The translations under genes and the position numbers were made by a program. The notes under the pieces were generated by a model. That model did no database searches. It had not been told where the DNA came from and saw nothing but the letters and a program-made list of their open reading frames with translations. Shown here piece by piece: positions 24,381-35,791 of a DNA stretch of 64,000 nt (position 1 is its first letter; the number at the start of each line of letters is the position of its first letter). Location: the NCBI RefSeq assembly GCF_040712315.1, contig NC_134020.1, forward strand, positions 12,805,251-12,869,250. The letters run 5' to 3'. The DNA comes from Castanea sativa. Its lineage: Eukaryota > Streptophyta > Magnoliopsida > Fagales > Fagaceae.

Positions 24381-24542
24381 TTTGAAAAACTTAAGGAAAA
24401 CCTAAAGATGAGTGTAAAGAAGATACCTGGCTCTAGATGGAGGAAAACTAGGGATGTTGGAATGCTTCTAAACGAGGCGATGGAAGAGAAATTTCAAAGA
24501 AGAAAATCTAAGAAATGTAAAAGGGTACGAGATGAATTCCAC

Positions 24543-24550
24543 TATTTATA
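24543..24550 (-). promoter_or_regulatory. Antisense TATA box, element 2
   Basis: The minus strand reads GTCTATAAATAGTGG, 163 bp upstream of the antisense ATG at 24380 and outside the LTR. It suits a dedicated promoter for the antisense gene. Confidence 0.55.
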
Positions 24551-24802
24551 GACGTTGAAAATTGGTACCTGGAAAGATGTGACCAATCAGAATGTGCCAC
24601 ATGGCATTTCCCTTGGAAACTTAAATCGACACGACCGTTCACCAATAAGACCATGATACGTGGTGCATTCTAAAACGTTAAAGCTCAGCCATTAAAATCG
24701 TAACACATGGAACAACACCTGATTACCAATATGTAAACACGCATCCATAGGGCGTCAGTAGATCCTCCATCACTCTGGACGACCCTCAGACAAGGGGCCA
24801 AC

Positions 24803-25488
24803 TGATAGAGAACTGAAAATCTAACCAACTCCAACTCGTCCATAGGAGACATCCAGAGCAGAAGAGGCATTCCACACAGAAGGTCGTCCATGTATGGACG
24901 ACCATAAGGTCGTCCATAGACGACCGTTCGTGACAAGGTCGTCCTTGGAGGGATGATCAACAGGGAGCGCTCGTCAAGAATGCTCCTAGACGACCCCCTA
25001 ACACTTGGGGAATACTCAAGTATTGATTAGCCTACCAGAACTGGCGATGGAACCACATACCATTATTCCAAGGCATGGGTAAGATCCAGGTTCATCGCTA
25101 GAACTAATTAAATACTTAACTTCCAATGACGGTTATATGAAAAAATATATATATATATATATGTACGTATAACCTCCATGGCGGTTAAGGAAGTTATGTC
25201 CGAACCCTCTAACCTTCTCAAATATAGGGGAAGTTACAAGCCTAATAACTGTTTCTAGGGTGCACTATATAAACGCTCATTCAGACTAGACAAAGGTACG
25301 TTTTTACATTTCCTGAAAAGTTGGAACTCCAAAATTTAAGAGAGAAAACTAACTTTGCCATCGGAGGGTTCTTGGCCGGCAACCCCAGTCACCTTTGATC
25401 ATTGTTCTTTCTCTTTCAGGCTTTCAAGACAGTCACCACACCTTTGAAATCCGAAGCATCCAATCTACTTATTTTCTTTGCATCATCA
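24803..25488 (+). repeat. 3' LTR of element 2
   Basis: It begins TGATAGAGAACTG right after the purine-rich ACAAGGGGCCAAC and ends CATCATCA. Element 3 has the closely similar AGGGGGCAAC before its 3' LTR, which supports this start. TATATAAA is at 25266-25273. Length is 686 bp against 372 bp left of the 5' copy. Confidence 0.85.
24882..24932. repeat. Nested palindromes in the LTR of element 2
   Basis: GGTCGTCCAT and ATGGACGACC pair with a 2-base loop at 24882-24903. The right arm then pairs again with GGTCGTCCAT at 24908-24917 across ATAA, and GGTCGTC pairs with GACGACC a few bases on. The result is a chain of mutually exclusive hairpins in the upstream part of the LTR. Confidence 0.8.
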
Positions 25489-27144
25489 TATTCTAAGAAG
25501 GAAGAAAAAGAGAAGAACACAGTGTATTCACATAAGCTTGATTTAAATATAAGAACATCTCATCCTCAAACTTGACCGAGGAGCATTATTTCCATCAATT
25601 TGTGCTTTTAATCTTATTGATATCTATCCTCTCAACTCTCGCTCATACTTAATTTGCCGAGACATTTTCTTGTCAAACCCATTCTCAAACCCACTCTCGC
25701 TCATACATATTGTTTTCTTGTAAGGCCGCTATATTACAAGAGAAAAGTTCTATTTCCCATGGTGTTACACTACAACAGTACTCTGATATTTCACTCCAAC
25801 TCTTCCTACTATTTCTCTCTCTATCTCTTTCTATTTTTTTTATCCCCTTTTCTTTTCCAATCCTCCCCCTTATCTAGGTGTCTTTTTATTCTTATCACTA
25901 CAGTTGTCTTGTCACTAATTGAGTTTTTAGGGATATTTTGCTCTCCTTTATCGGGTTTTTCTCTTCCCTTATCTTGGAATTTGACTTTTTGGGGCGTTTG
26001 TACTGTTCAAGTTGTCTTTTATGCGTTCAATTCGACAGGGATTATGTGGAAATCCCCTCATTAATACGGAGGTGAAAATCTTCAACCTTCTTGCATGTTT
26101 TGGAAGTCTCCCAAGGTCCCAAGTACCTTTTGGAAATTAGATATGGATTATTCATGCAGTCCACCTCGGGTTTGGCTAGGCTCTTTTTAGCTTATTGCCT
26201 TCTTCACAGGAATGATCTACTAAAACTCCTCTCCTCCTCCTAGGTGCTCGGGATGACCCTATTGCCTCTCTTCCATACCATGTAACCCATTGGGTACTTC
26301 ATGATCCCAGTTGGGATTTGGGCTTTAGGCCTAGATGGGGATTCTTCCACTCCCCACAGTAATGATATTTTAATTAGGACTACAAATTAGGATTACATGT
26401 AATATAAGAATATAGAATAGAATGGCCACAAGAGGGTATAGGTCAAAATAGGGCTGAAAAAAAAATGACAAATCCAATGGACCAACCTAAATCACCCAAA
26501 CTGAATCCAAATTTTCAGTTTTTTATCAGTTCGGTTCAAATTTTTTTAAAACTAAAATTCACAAGTTTGGTCATTTTAGTGAAAATTGTACCAAACCAAA
26601 CTGAAATCGACCGATATATATTACTATAGCTAAATTATATTACATAAATGTAAATTGCTTTAGTGGTTATCGTGTGTCTTCCATATATTTTAACCTTTTG
26701 AAGAGCAGTTTTCATTTTTTTTTAAGTTTCTATTATCAAAATGACGTTTTAGGCTTCTGAGTTTTATTTAAAACTAAATGCCTAAACACTAATATCTCTT
26801 TCTTATTTAGTTGCCCCCTCTCCTCCCTCTCTTCCTCTCCACTCATCTCTTAGCTATTTCTTTAGCTAATCTTCATCTCTTAGATGAGAGTCCATTGGTG
26901 ATCAGAATACTCGTCCATGCTCCCTACTCCTTTTGCTTGGATTTAGTCTGGTTGGGTTTATATTTCAGGTTTGTTCTCTATTTTTTTGCTCTATTTTATT
27001 TCCTTGATTCTTATAAAATAAATTATGTAAGGAATTGAAAAAGTTGACCACACTGACTATTGCTTTCACGATCAGTTTCTTACGGTTTTGTTGTTGTATC
27101 GGTTAGTATTGATTTTGAATTTGGCAAAACCGAGTCTCAGTGAG

Positions 27145-27170
27145 GTGTGTGTGTGTGTGTGTGTGTGCAC

Positions 27171-27235
<65 letters not shown>
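27145..27235. repeat. Compound (GT)n-(GA)n microsatellite
   Basis: About 23 bp of GT repeats, the interruption CACGT, then about 64 bp of uninterrupted GA repeats. It is likely polymorphic. Confidence 0.95.
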
Positions 27236-27238
<3 letters not shown>

Positions 27239-27564
27239 CTTTTTCTTATTTTTATTTTAGGAGTTGTCGCCAATCATTGGCTTTGTGTTAGGTGTGATGT
27301 GTCATCTATTTGTCTAATTCTTTTAAAGTTACCTAATTAACTAAAACCAATTTTAAGGGTTGTTAATTAATTAAGGCAAACCAAAAGTCTCAAACCAAAG
27401 ATTTTGGACTTGGAAGTTTGGTTACATGTGAGAAAAGTGTTAGACACCCCACACCACCCATCCAAAGGATAGTACCCCATTTTAATTTTAATTCTAAGGT
27501 TATCTTTTTGGTGAAAAATTAGATACTTGGCACTTTGTTTTTGAAATTTTTTTTGTACAAACAA

Positions 27565-27595
27565 TACACACACACACACACACACATACACACAT
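27565..27595. repeat. (CA)n microsatellite
   Basis: About ten CA units ending in CATACACACATG. Confidence 0.9.
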
Positions 27596-28511
27596 GTGAG
27601 TATTTAATTATTTATAACATAGCATGTGAATATTTATTTCAAAGAATTATTTACAAACAAAGTATGTTGAATATATGTACATAGCATGTGAAGATTACTA
27701 CGTTGCAAAAAATAATACATATAATTTAACATGTGATTATTTATTTATTGTATTTAGCATGTGAATATTTGCAACATAAAAATAAAAGAGAGTAATAAAG
27801 ATAGCACCTATTAGCAAATTTATCCTCCATTTTTCTCATTTTTCATATACAAATACAATGGACCAAAACATTAGTGCCAAAGGGGAGTAGGGAATGTGTT
27901 AGCTTGATTGGTGCCTATTGGTTCAATTTCCTTGAACCATAGGCACAAACCTCTAAAAAATGAAATTCTAAAAGAGCTTAAAATGAATGATGCACAAATA
28001 TGTAAGGAAACTTTGAAAACTTACTTAAAAAGAGTGGACAGTTTATTTTAAGAAAAGAGCAAGATTGTTTGAAAAACCAAAGTTTACGCATTTTTTTTTA
28101 TTTAAAGACTTAAAAAGGGTTTTCTTGGTTTTTGTAAAAAAAAAAGGGGAGGTTTTCCTTGATAAAAAGGTGAAGAACAAGTTGATTAAAAAAGATTGAA
28201 ATTCTTTGTGAGAAAAGGGGTTGGATTTTTAAGAAAAGGATTTCCATGTTTTTGTTGAAAACCATGGTTTTTATCCAATTGAAGAAAAGGCTTAGAGCAT
28301 CTTCGGTAGTTTTTCTAAATTTTTGTACTTTTTGGAGTGTGAACAATTATTTTTACCTTTCACCTACCTACTTTTTTAAATACACTTTCCAATTAACTCT
28401 CTATCATTTCTCTATCTCATTTAAATATTATTTCTTCATTTTTTCTTTAATTTTTCTTTAATCTTTTCTTAATATTTATTTATTCTTTCTCTATTTATTC
28501 CCAACGGCTAT

Positions 28512-29912
28512 GGGGCTGTTTGATTTTTAAAATTTCATCATTTATCACTCCTCACTCAATTTTTGTCACACATCACTCATCATGCATCAATCATCACTTA
28601 AAATACCCCAATTTCCTAAACCCCACCCGTTTGGCACACTTCACTCAGCTTCTCATCACTCAAATTTTTCTACTTTTTTGTGGGACCCATACCTGTAAAT
28701 TGGTCAGACCCTTCTGTTAAGCCTACCCACAAAACCCATTCCCACCATTTTCTCTTTTCTCATTTCCCTTCACCCCTTCACCCCTATTACTCTCTCTCTC
28801 TTCACCCTACACTCTCTACCACTAAGCCAACAAGCTCAACTTTCTTCTCCACCAAGCGCCGAAGCTCACAAACTCGCAAGCAGACCAAAGGTGAGAAGAT
28901 CAATGCGAGCAGATCAAGGCAAGAGATCAAGCTTCTTTCTTGATGCGGAGAAAATGATGGGAATAATGGATTTCGCTGTAAAAATGAACTCGACCTAGGT
29001 GAGAGAGAACGATGGCGTTGGAGCCCCGGATCGAAGTGGTCAAGGTCGCTTTGCATGAGGAGTTTTCCGCTGGAGAAGGAAGGTAGATAACATTGGTGCT
29101 TTTGTGTTGTTGATGGCGGATTTGGGTTTGTTGATGGTGGATTCGGTGTTGTTGATGGCGAGTTAATGGTGGATTTGGGTTTGTTGACGGTGGATTTGGT
29201 GTTGTTGTTAATGGTAAATTCTGGGTTTGTTTGTGTTTGTGTTTGTGTGTTTTTTTTTTTTTTTTTTTTCCCCTTGATGTTCTGGGTTTGTATGTGTACT
29301 GAGTTTGTTTGTGTTCTAAGATTTTGCCTAAATTGTTCTAGATTTGTTTGTTTTTTTTATGCAGATTTGTATATTTTTTTGGATTTATGGGTTTGATTTC
29401 CTAGAGGTTTCAATGTTGATTATGTTGGAATTTTTTGTACTGAGATTGATTTTGAGTGGGTTAGTCAATTGGGTTTGTCTTGATTTGGAGAAGAACATGA
29501 AGAATGAACTGAGATGAGAAAGGCGAAAAGGAAGAAAAAAAAAGAACGAACTGAAGAATAGAGAAAGAAGAGAGACAAAAAGAAAGAAAAGTGGAGAAGA
29601 AAGGAAAAAAAAGAAAAAAAGAAAAAGAAAAAGAAAAAAGGAGAGTGAAGTCAAAAGTTGCGGCTGATGGGTACCTCATTGTGTGTGTATCTACAAGATT
29701 GCCATCATAACTTAGTTTCCATAACTTGAAAACACCTAAAATTTGTTTCCGATTTCCATAACTCATCACTCAAAAATCAGAGAATTGAGTAATGGAAACA
29801 AAACTTGAAAACACATCCAAACAAGCTTTCTCTCTGTGGGCCCACCATTTTTGAGTTATGGGTGTTGGAAACAGAATTATAGGTGATGGAAACACAAAAA
29901 CCAAACAGCCCT
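28512..29912. mobile_element. 1.4-kb TIR element, Harbinger/Tourist-like
   Basis: The left end GGGGCTGTTTGATTTTT and the reverse complement of the right end AGGGCTGTTTGGTTTTT form terminal inverted repeats. TAT flanks both ends (28509-28511 and 29913-29915). CATCACTCA-type motifs repeat near both ends in opposite orientation. The middle is GC-richer and gene-like (28880-29230), with a run of GTTGATGGCGGATTTGG-like imperfect repeats, but it encodes no recognised transposase. The superfamily is inferred from TIR and TSD only. Confidence 0.55.
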
Positions 29913-30015
29913 TATATTTTTCAAATTTCCAATAGCTATATTTTTAAATCTTCTAACAATAATATTTTCAAAATTTCTAATAGTCATATTTTCCAATAGG
30001 CTATTTTTTTAATAG

Positions 30016-30056
<41 letters not shown>

Positions 30057-31268
30057 TTGCTAACCCATGCAATGCATGGGATAGTTAAATAAAAAGATAA
30101 TTAATCGACCTCATAGTAAAAGGAATAACTAAAAGAATCGGTAAGAGGTTGATTTGCCCATCAGGAAAAAAAAAACCATTAAAGACAATGGGAAAACTTT
30201 TTTAAAAAATTGCAATCGTTGTATGTTTACCTAGTTCAAAGCTAGAATCGAAATTCAATTTTGAAACAATAAAAACATACAACTCATTAATTGTAAATCA
30301 ACCTGACTACACAAACCTAATTTTCACTCTAATGTATTTTGCAGATCATGCACCTACAAACACTCATTGTGTCAAGAATTTCAATAAACACTATTGCCAC
30401 TTTTATCTTTGTTCTAGACATTTAATTTACAAAAAAGCCAATAGCGCAATCAGCTATCATGGTTGCTCAATACTATGACAAGCTTGACATCTTCTCTTTT
30501 CTTTAAATCTGCATATCCAAAGTGATTTCAACTTTTCAAGTAAAAATTACATTTACCCGAAATCTAAGCAACCTAACTCACCTTACACCTTATAATCTTA
30601 CAACTGTAGCTTCTTGCTCATTAAAAGGTCGCACTAAACGCATAAATCTTCTACTCATTAAAATGCATAATATGTGTAGGTTTTCCTGGATTTTGACATC
30701 TTATAACATTGCTCATCATCAAACAACATCAGTATGAGATTATGTTATTTCAACGAAGTGAACCAATCTAATACAAAATCAATGCATAAAAATCTAAATA
30801 GAATTACAATTTAACCAAGCATTAATAATTGCATGCAAAAATAAAAGATTCAAAAGCGGAACTGAAAGCTTTTGGTCATAAAATAAAATCACAAATTCTT
30901 TTTCTAAATAGCCTGCACTCCCTACTTTTTTACACTAATTGAAAGAATAAAAAAGAATAGAAATGTTCTAATTTATTTAGATTCAACTACATGTTAGGAG
31001 GATATTCTTCTTAGTAATATCATGCTTTACAATTTTGTCAACATCATTCACATTTATATATATATATATATATAGATATATATAACTTACCAATCAATAG
31101 CTTCTGGGTGTGACTTCCTCCAAGAAAAAGAAGTGATATACAGGGAGCAAACTTTAAAACCCAAATGGCATTCGTTTGAAATACAAAAATGTTCCCAAAG
31201 TCAAAGATAATCTACAAAAATCTATAAAACCCAATCAAACACATTAGATTACTATAAAATTTGGAACA
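29913..31268. other. AT-rich spacer, no gene recognised
   Basis: It contains a (CA)n run at 30017-30052, a near-palindrome CCCATGCAATGCATGGG at about 30065-30081 and a (TA)n run near 31060-31074. No reading frame with a recognisable domain is present. Confidence 0.5.
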
Positions 31269-31273
31269 CATTT

Positions 31274-31791
31274 TGAAGGGGATAAAATCAGGAGACGGAC
31301 ATCTTCATTGAACTTGAAGGGACGGTGAGTAAGGAGACGAATCAACACCATAGGTGACGCGAATATGACGGTTGAATTTACTGAGTATCCGTCATATATG
31401 TATTAGTTATAGATTCTAGGTTGGATGTCACGTGATATGTTTAAGTCGACTTATGCTTCATCTCCACGCAAGCGTACACACTTAAACTACTTGCATCACA
31501 CGTTTGAGAAAACCCATATGTGGAAAAGAATTTTGGAATGAAGTTGTATACTAAAAGGAAAGGTAATTCTACGCTAATATAAATACCCCAAAAACCCTAG
31601 GTATCAAGGTACGCACATTTGACTCAACTCTAGCGCTCTAGGGTTGAAAGAAAATTCTAACTTAACATTCGAAGGGTTTTTGGCCAACACCACACCGGTG
31701 CTCTCTTTTAGGTCTCTTTGTTTTCTCTTTGCAGGTGTTGATTCGAGTTAGAGAGTGCTTGCAACTTATTGGTGATTTTTCGGCATCATCA
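31274..31791 (+). repeat. 5' LTR of element 3
   Basis: It begins TGAAGGGGATAAAAT, ends CGGCATCATCA and has TATAAATA at 31578-31585. It pairs with 40841-41358 without length difference. Confidence 0.95.
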
Positions 31792-31811
31792 GTTGGCGCC
31801 GTCTGTGGGAA
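31792..31811 (+). other. Primer-binding site of element 3
   Basis: GTTGGCGCCGTCTGTGGG follows the LTR with a one-base gap, the same layout as element 2. Confidence 0.75.
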
Positions 31812-31865
31812 TTGAAAATCTTTCGATTACTTTAGCCTCGCTCTATTCCTAAGACAAAGAGTTGC

Positions 31866-33250
31866 ATGGTACTCACTCGATCGATGGCAATAAACAACAA
31901 TCAAGGCGATGAACCGCACGCCACCGCTCTAGAGAGGCAGGCCCAAACGCTTGCGGTGGCGATTGAGCGCCTCACTAAGCATAATCATGATTTGGAAAAA
32001 TAGTTGCGACAAAGGACCGCACAACCAAGTGCACCAGAGGAAGACCAGGAGGGTGCTAGTCCGGAAGGAAGAAACGCAGAAGGACCTGAGGGCAGCAACG
32101 CTCTAACTAGACCCGAGCGGCAAGAAACCAATCGACCATCCGTCTCAGACACTTTGCCGACTCACATAGCTGCCGAAATGCAAGAGATAAGGGAATGTAT
32201 GGATGTGATGATGAACGCCCTTAGAAGACGGGTATCCAGTAACCTGGACGACCTAGTCCACAGAACGGATTCGCCTTTCACAGCGCTAGTGAATTCATGC
32301 CCCCTTCCTCTAAAGTTTCGCATGCCTCATGTGGAGAACTAAGACGGATCTAAAGACCCATTGGATCATTTGGAATCTTTCAGAACATTAATGCATCTTC
32401 AGGGTGTGCTGGATGAAATCATGTGCAGGGCTTTCCTCACCACTTTGAAAGGGCCTACGAGAGATTGGTACAGTAGACTGACACCCAATTCCATTGGCAC
32501 TTTTAAGGAATTGGGCGCACAGTTCATATCACACTTCATCGAAAGTCATCAGCATAAGAGGTCTACTGCGTGTATATTGAGTATTAAGCAAAGAGAAGAC
32601 GAGACTTTAAGGTCATACATAGCCCATTTTAACAAGGAAGCCCTTTCGATAGATGAGGCAAATGATAAGATACTTATGGCAGCATTCACGAATGGGCTGC
32701 GACAGGCTAAGTTCTTGTTCTCTCTATGCAAAAATGACCCGAAAACTATGTCTGACATGCATTACAAGGCGACGAAGTACATGAACGATGAGGATGCCTT
32801 GATGGCCCGAGAGGATTATAGGCCAAGAAAAAGGGAAAGATAGGAAGATACGAAACTGGACAACAGACGAAAGATGGCAAGAACTAGAGACCGACGAGAA
32901 GACCGGAGATCCAAACCATCTTTGGGAAGATTTACAAGCTTCACCCCCCTCACAGCTCCAATTGACCAAGTGTTAATGCAAATCAAAGATGAAGGAACCT
33001 TGACGTTCTCGGGCAAGTTGAAAGGAGATCCAAACAAGAGGCTAAGAGATAGATACTGCCGTTTTCATCGCGATCACAGCCACGATACGACGGTCTGTTA
33101 TGACTTGAAGCAACAGATTAAGGCCGTTATCAGACAAGGAAGGTTGCAGAGGTTCGTAAGGAAGGAGAGAATAGATCAACCCTAGGAGCAGAATCCTAGA
33201 CGGGAAAATGAGTGTCCCAGGCCACCCGTAGGAGATATACGGATGATTGT
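31866..33250 (+). pseudogene. gag of element 3
   Basis: The frame opens at ATG 31866 (MVLTRSMAINNNQGDEPHA) with a coiled segment. It runs past TAG or TAA codons at ~32001, 32340, 32841 and 33183 through HLESFRTLMHLQGVLDEIMC, the gag-domain segment ending in WYSRLTPNSIGTFKEL, and ALSIDEANDKILMAAFTNGL. The knuckle reads CRFHRDHSHDTTVC, with Ser where the others have Gly. The start ATG sits at the same distance from the primer site as in element 2. Confidence 0.85.
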
Positions 33251-33252
33251 GG

Positions 33253-33930
33253 GGGCAATATTTCTGCTGGGTCATCCAAAAAGGCCCGAAAAACTTACTT
33301 ACAGATGGTTCAAAGTGTCCAGTCGTCAGGTTCCTTACCAGAAGGAACACGATGGAACAGCTCCCGCATCGAGTTTTCGGAAGAGGAAGCGCGGCGCCTT
33401 CACCACCCCCATGACGACGCGCTCATGGTTAGCATACAGGCAGGGGACTTCAACATCCACCGAGTTTTGGTGGACAACGGGAGCTCAGCAGATATCCTTT
33501 ATTACCCCACGTTCCAGCAGATGGGGATTGCTAAAGAGTGCCTGATCTCGGCATTCTCGCCCCTCGTTGGCTTTGGAGGAACCCGGATCTATCCTTTAGG
33601 ATCCGTCACGTTGGCGGTGACGGTAGGAGACTACCCGCAGCAAATAATCAGGGATGTTTCCTTTCTCGTGGTTGATTGCTCCTCAGCATATAATGCCATA
33701 CTCGGACGACCCACTCTAAATGCTTGGAAGGCCGTCACTTCTACCTACCATCTGATGATCAAGTTTTCCACCGAATACGGAGTTGGGGAACTGCGCAGAA
33801 ATCAGGTGGCCGCGCGGGAATGTTACGTTGCCATGATGGAGATGGATTACCACGTACAGGCAATGAACATCGAGGAACAGAGAACAGTAGCAGAACCCAT
33901 GGAGGAATTGGAGGAGGTACGACTAGATGA
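33253..33930 (+). pseudogene. Aspartic protease region of element 3
   Basis: Starting after a probable one-base loss in a G run near 33252, the frame is SSKKARKTYLQMVQSVQ, HHPHDDALMVSIQAGDF, then the active site VLVDNGSSADILYYPTF at about 33463-33513 and YNAILGRPTLNAWKAVTSTY. No stop interrupts this domain. It continues in frame into reverse transcriptase. Confidence 0.85.
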
Positions 33931-35305
33931 TTCAAGGCTCGATCGGACCACCAGGATCGGAACCTCAGTCGACCAAACGGTTCGACATGCGATCCTGTCA
34001 TTCCTCAAAGAAAACCAAGACGTGTTTCCATGGAGCCATGACGACATGCCGGGAATAGATCTAGCAATCATAGTTCACAAATTGAATGTGTCACCTTCTT
34101 TCACTCCAGTTCGACAAAAGAAGCGTGTGTTTGCCCCCGAACGGGATCGAGCCGTAGCAGAGGAAGTGCAGAAGCTGCGAGAAGCAAACTTCATAAGGGA
34201 GGTCTACTACCCTGATTGGCTGGCCAATGTGGTAATGGTCAAGAAGTCAAACGGGAAGTGGAGAATGTGTGTTGACTTCACGGATCTGAATAAAGCATGC
34301 CCTAAAGATAGTTACCCACTCTCGCGCATTGACACCTTAGTAGACTCCACTGCAAGACATGAATTGTTGAGCTTTATAGACGCCTTTTCAGGGTATAATC
34401 AAATTAAATTGGAGAAAACAGATCAAGAGAAAACGTCATTTGTGACAAGCCAGGGGCTTTTTTGCTACAAGGTGATGCCGTTCGGGCTCAAGAACGCAGG
34501 AGCCACATATCAACGATTAATGAACAAAATGTTCGCGTACCAAATTGGCAGGAACGTTCAGGTTTACGTAGATGATATGCTGGTGAAAAGCGCAAAGGTG
34601 TCTGATCATTTGAGGGACCTCCAGGAGACTTTCAACACTCTTTGAACGTATAAAATGAAGCTGAATCCAAGAAAATGCGCATTCGGAATAACCGCTGGAA
34701 AATTCCTAGGATTCATGGTGTCCCAGCGGGGCATTGAAGTCAACCCAGAGAAAGTGAAGGCGATTATGGAGCTATCTCCTCCGAGGACGGTGAAGGAAGT
34801 GCAAAGCCTGACAGGGAAGATAGCGGCCTTAAATAGGTTCGTGTCGAGAGTGACGGACAAGTGTCTCCCCTTCTTCAGAACACTAAGGAGATCTTTCGAG
34901 TGGACGAACGAATGCCAAAGGGCATTTGAGGAGTTGAAGGCATATCTCTCTGCCCCGCCACTGCTTAGTCCGTCCACACCGGGAGAGGAATTGTTCCTGT
35001 ACCTTGCCGTATCATCAGCAGCGGTAAGCGCAGCTCTCATCAGAGAGGAAGGGAAGGTATAAAAGCCCGTGTACTTTATCAGCCGAGCGCTAAGAGGCGC
35101 AGAGGAGAGATACCCACAGATGGAGAAACTCGCTTTCGCTCTTGTTACTACAGCTCGAAAACTCAAGCCCTATTTTCAAGCACATACCATAAAGGTCCTG
35201 ACGGATCAGCCCTTACAGAGAGCAATGAACAATCCTGAAACTGCAGGACGGATGGCTTTGTGGGCTATCGAGCTGAGTGAATACGATATCCAATACCAGC
35301 CATGA
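33931..35305 (+). pseudogene. Reverse transcriptase and first RNase H of element 3
   Basis: The motifs are GKWRMCVDFTDLNKACPKD, SFIDAFSGYNQIK, CYKVMPFGLKNAGATYQR and the catalytic VYVDDMLVKS at about 34564-34593. The thumb/connection (EVQSLTGKIAALNRFVSRV) and RNase H (PVYFISRALRGAEERYPQME, LTDQPLQRAMNN) follow in the same frame. Stops are TGA 34643, TAA 35060 and TGA 35303; the TGA codons fall where CGA is expected. Confidence 0.88.
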
Positions 35306-35311
35306 ACGGCG

Positions 35312-35788
35312 GTGAAAGGACAGATACTGGCAGACTTCATTGCGGAATTCACTACACCTGAGGAGCAGGGGGAAGAGGAGACGCCCACATGGGAAATTCA
35401 CACAGATGGATCTTCCAACAAGCATGCAGGAGGAATCGGGGTTGTACTCCACACCCCGGAAGGAGATAAGATCGAATGCATGATCCGTCTGGAATTCACC
35501 ACTACAAATAACGAAGCAGAGTATGAGGCCCTGGTGGCAGGATTGGAGCTTGCGATAACGGCTGGGGCTAGAAAGGCGGTAGTCTATTCTGATTCTCAAA
35601 TCGTAGCCAGTCAAGTTGATGGGATCTATGATTGTAGGAATGAACGAATGAGAAGGTACCTCAGGGAAGTGAAGGGTCGAACGAGTGACCTCCAATTCAC
35701 GATAGTTCAAATCCCAAGAGAAGAGAACCAAGAGGCGGATCGACTCGCAAAGGCTGCTTCGGCCGAACCTATGATCGTCCCAGAATAG
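35312..35788 (+). pseudogene. Second RNase H (aRNH type) of element 3
   Basis: WEIHTDGSSNKHAGGIGVVL, NNEAEYEALVAGLELAI, VYSDSQIVASQVDG and NQEADRLAKAASA give all four acidic motifs. The domain itself is uninterrupted, ending at the TAG at 35786. Its presence after the RT-linked RNase H supports assignment to the Tat lineage. Confidence 0.82.
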
Positions 35789-35791
35789 GTA

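Larger units (their letters stand above)
15379..25488 (+). mobile_element. Gypsy element 2 (Tat-like, 5'-truncated)
   Basis: It contains a 5' LTR remnant, primer site, gag-pol with two RNase H domains, a hairpin-rich spacer, an antisense gene, polypurine tract and full 3' LTR. The 5' LTR lacks the first ~326 bp present in the 3' copy. The base after the 3' LTR begins TATTC, but no matching duplication is left on the other side. Stops and frameshifts in every gene make it non-autonomous. Confidence 0.88.
25489..28511. other. AT-rich spacer, no gene recognised
   Basis: Open frames such as 25654-26064 (hydrophobic, Phe/Leu/Ser-rich) and 26811-27038 have no recognisable domain and look fortuitous. 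Around 26450-26640 a stretch rich in AACCAAACTGAA and CAGTTCGGTTC resembles degraded MITE sequence. Microsatellites and a short perfect-arm hairpin are listed separately. Confidence 0.5.

Noticed and set aside
25127..25488. Starting the 3' LTR of element 2 at TGACGGTTATATG
   Set aside because: No polypurine tract precedes it. The purine-rich ACAAGGGGCCAAC before 24803 matches the layout of element 3, so 24803 is the better start.
25654..26064. 136-residue hydrophobic open frame in the spacer
   Set aside because: The composition follows the T-rich DNA, with no conserved motif or gene context.
27140..27340. Open frame with a long Arg-Glu repeat
   Set aside because: It is only the translation of the (GT)n-(GA)n microsatellite.
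29385..29769. Minus-strand frames very rich in Phe, Leu and Ser
   Set aside because: They arise from a purine-rich low-complexity stretch and lack any protein signature.
30065..30081. Near-palindrome CCCATGCAATGCATGGG as a Helitron 3' hairpin
   Set aside because: It is followed by ATAGTTAA with no CTRR end on either strand, and no matching start was found nearby.
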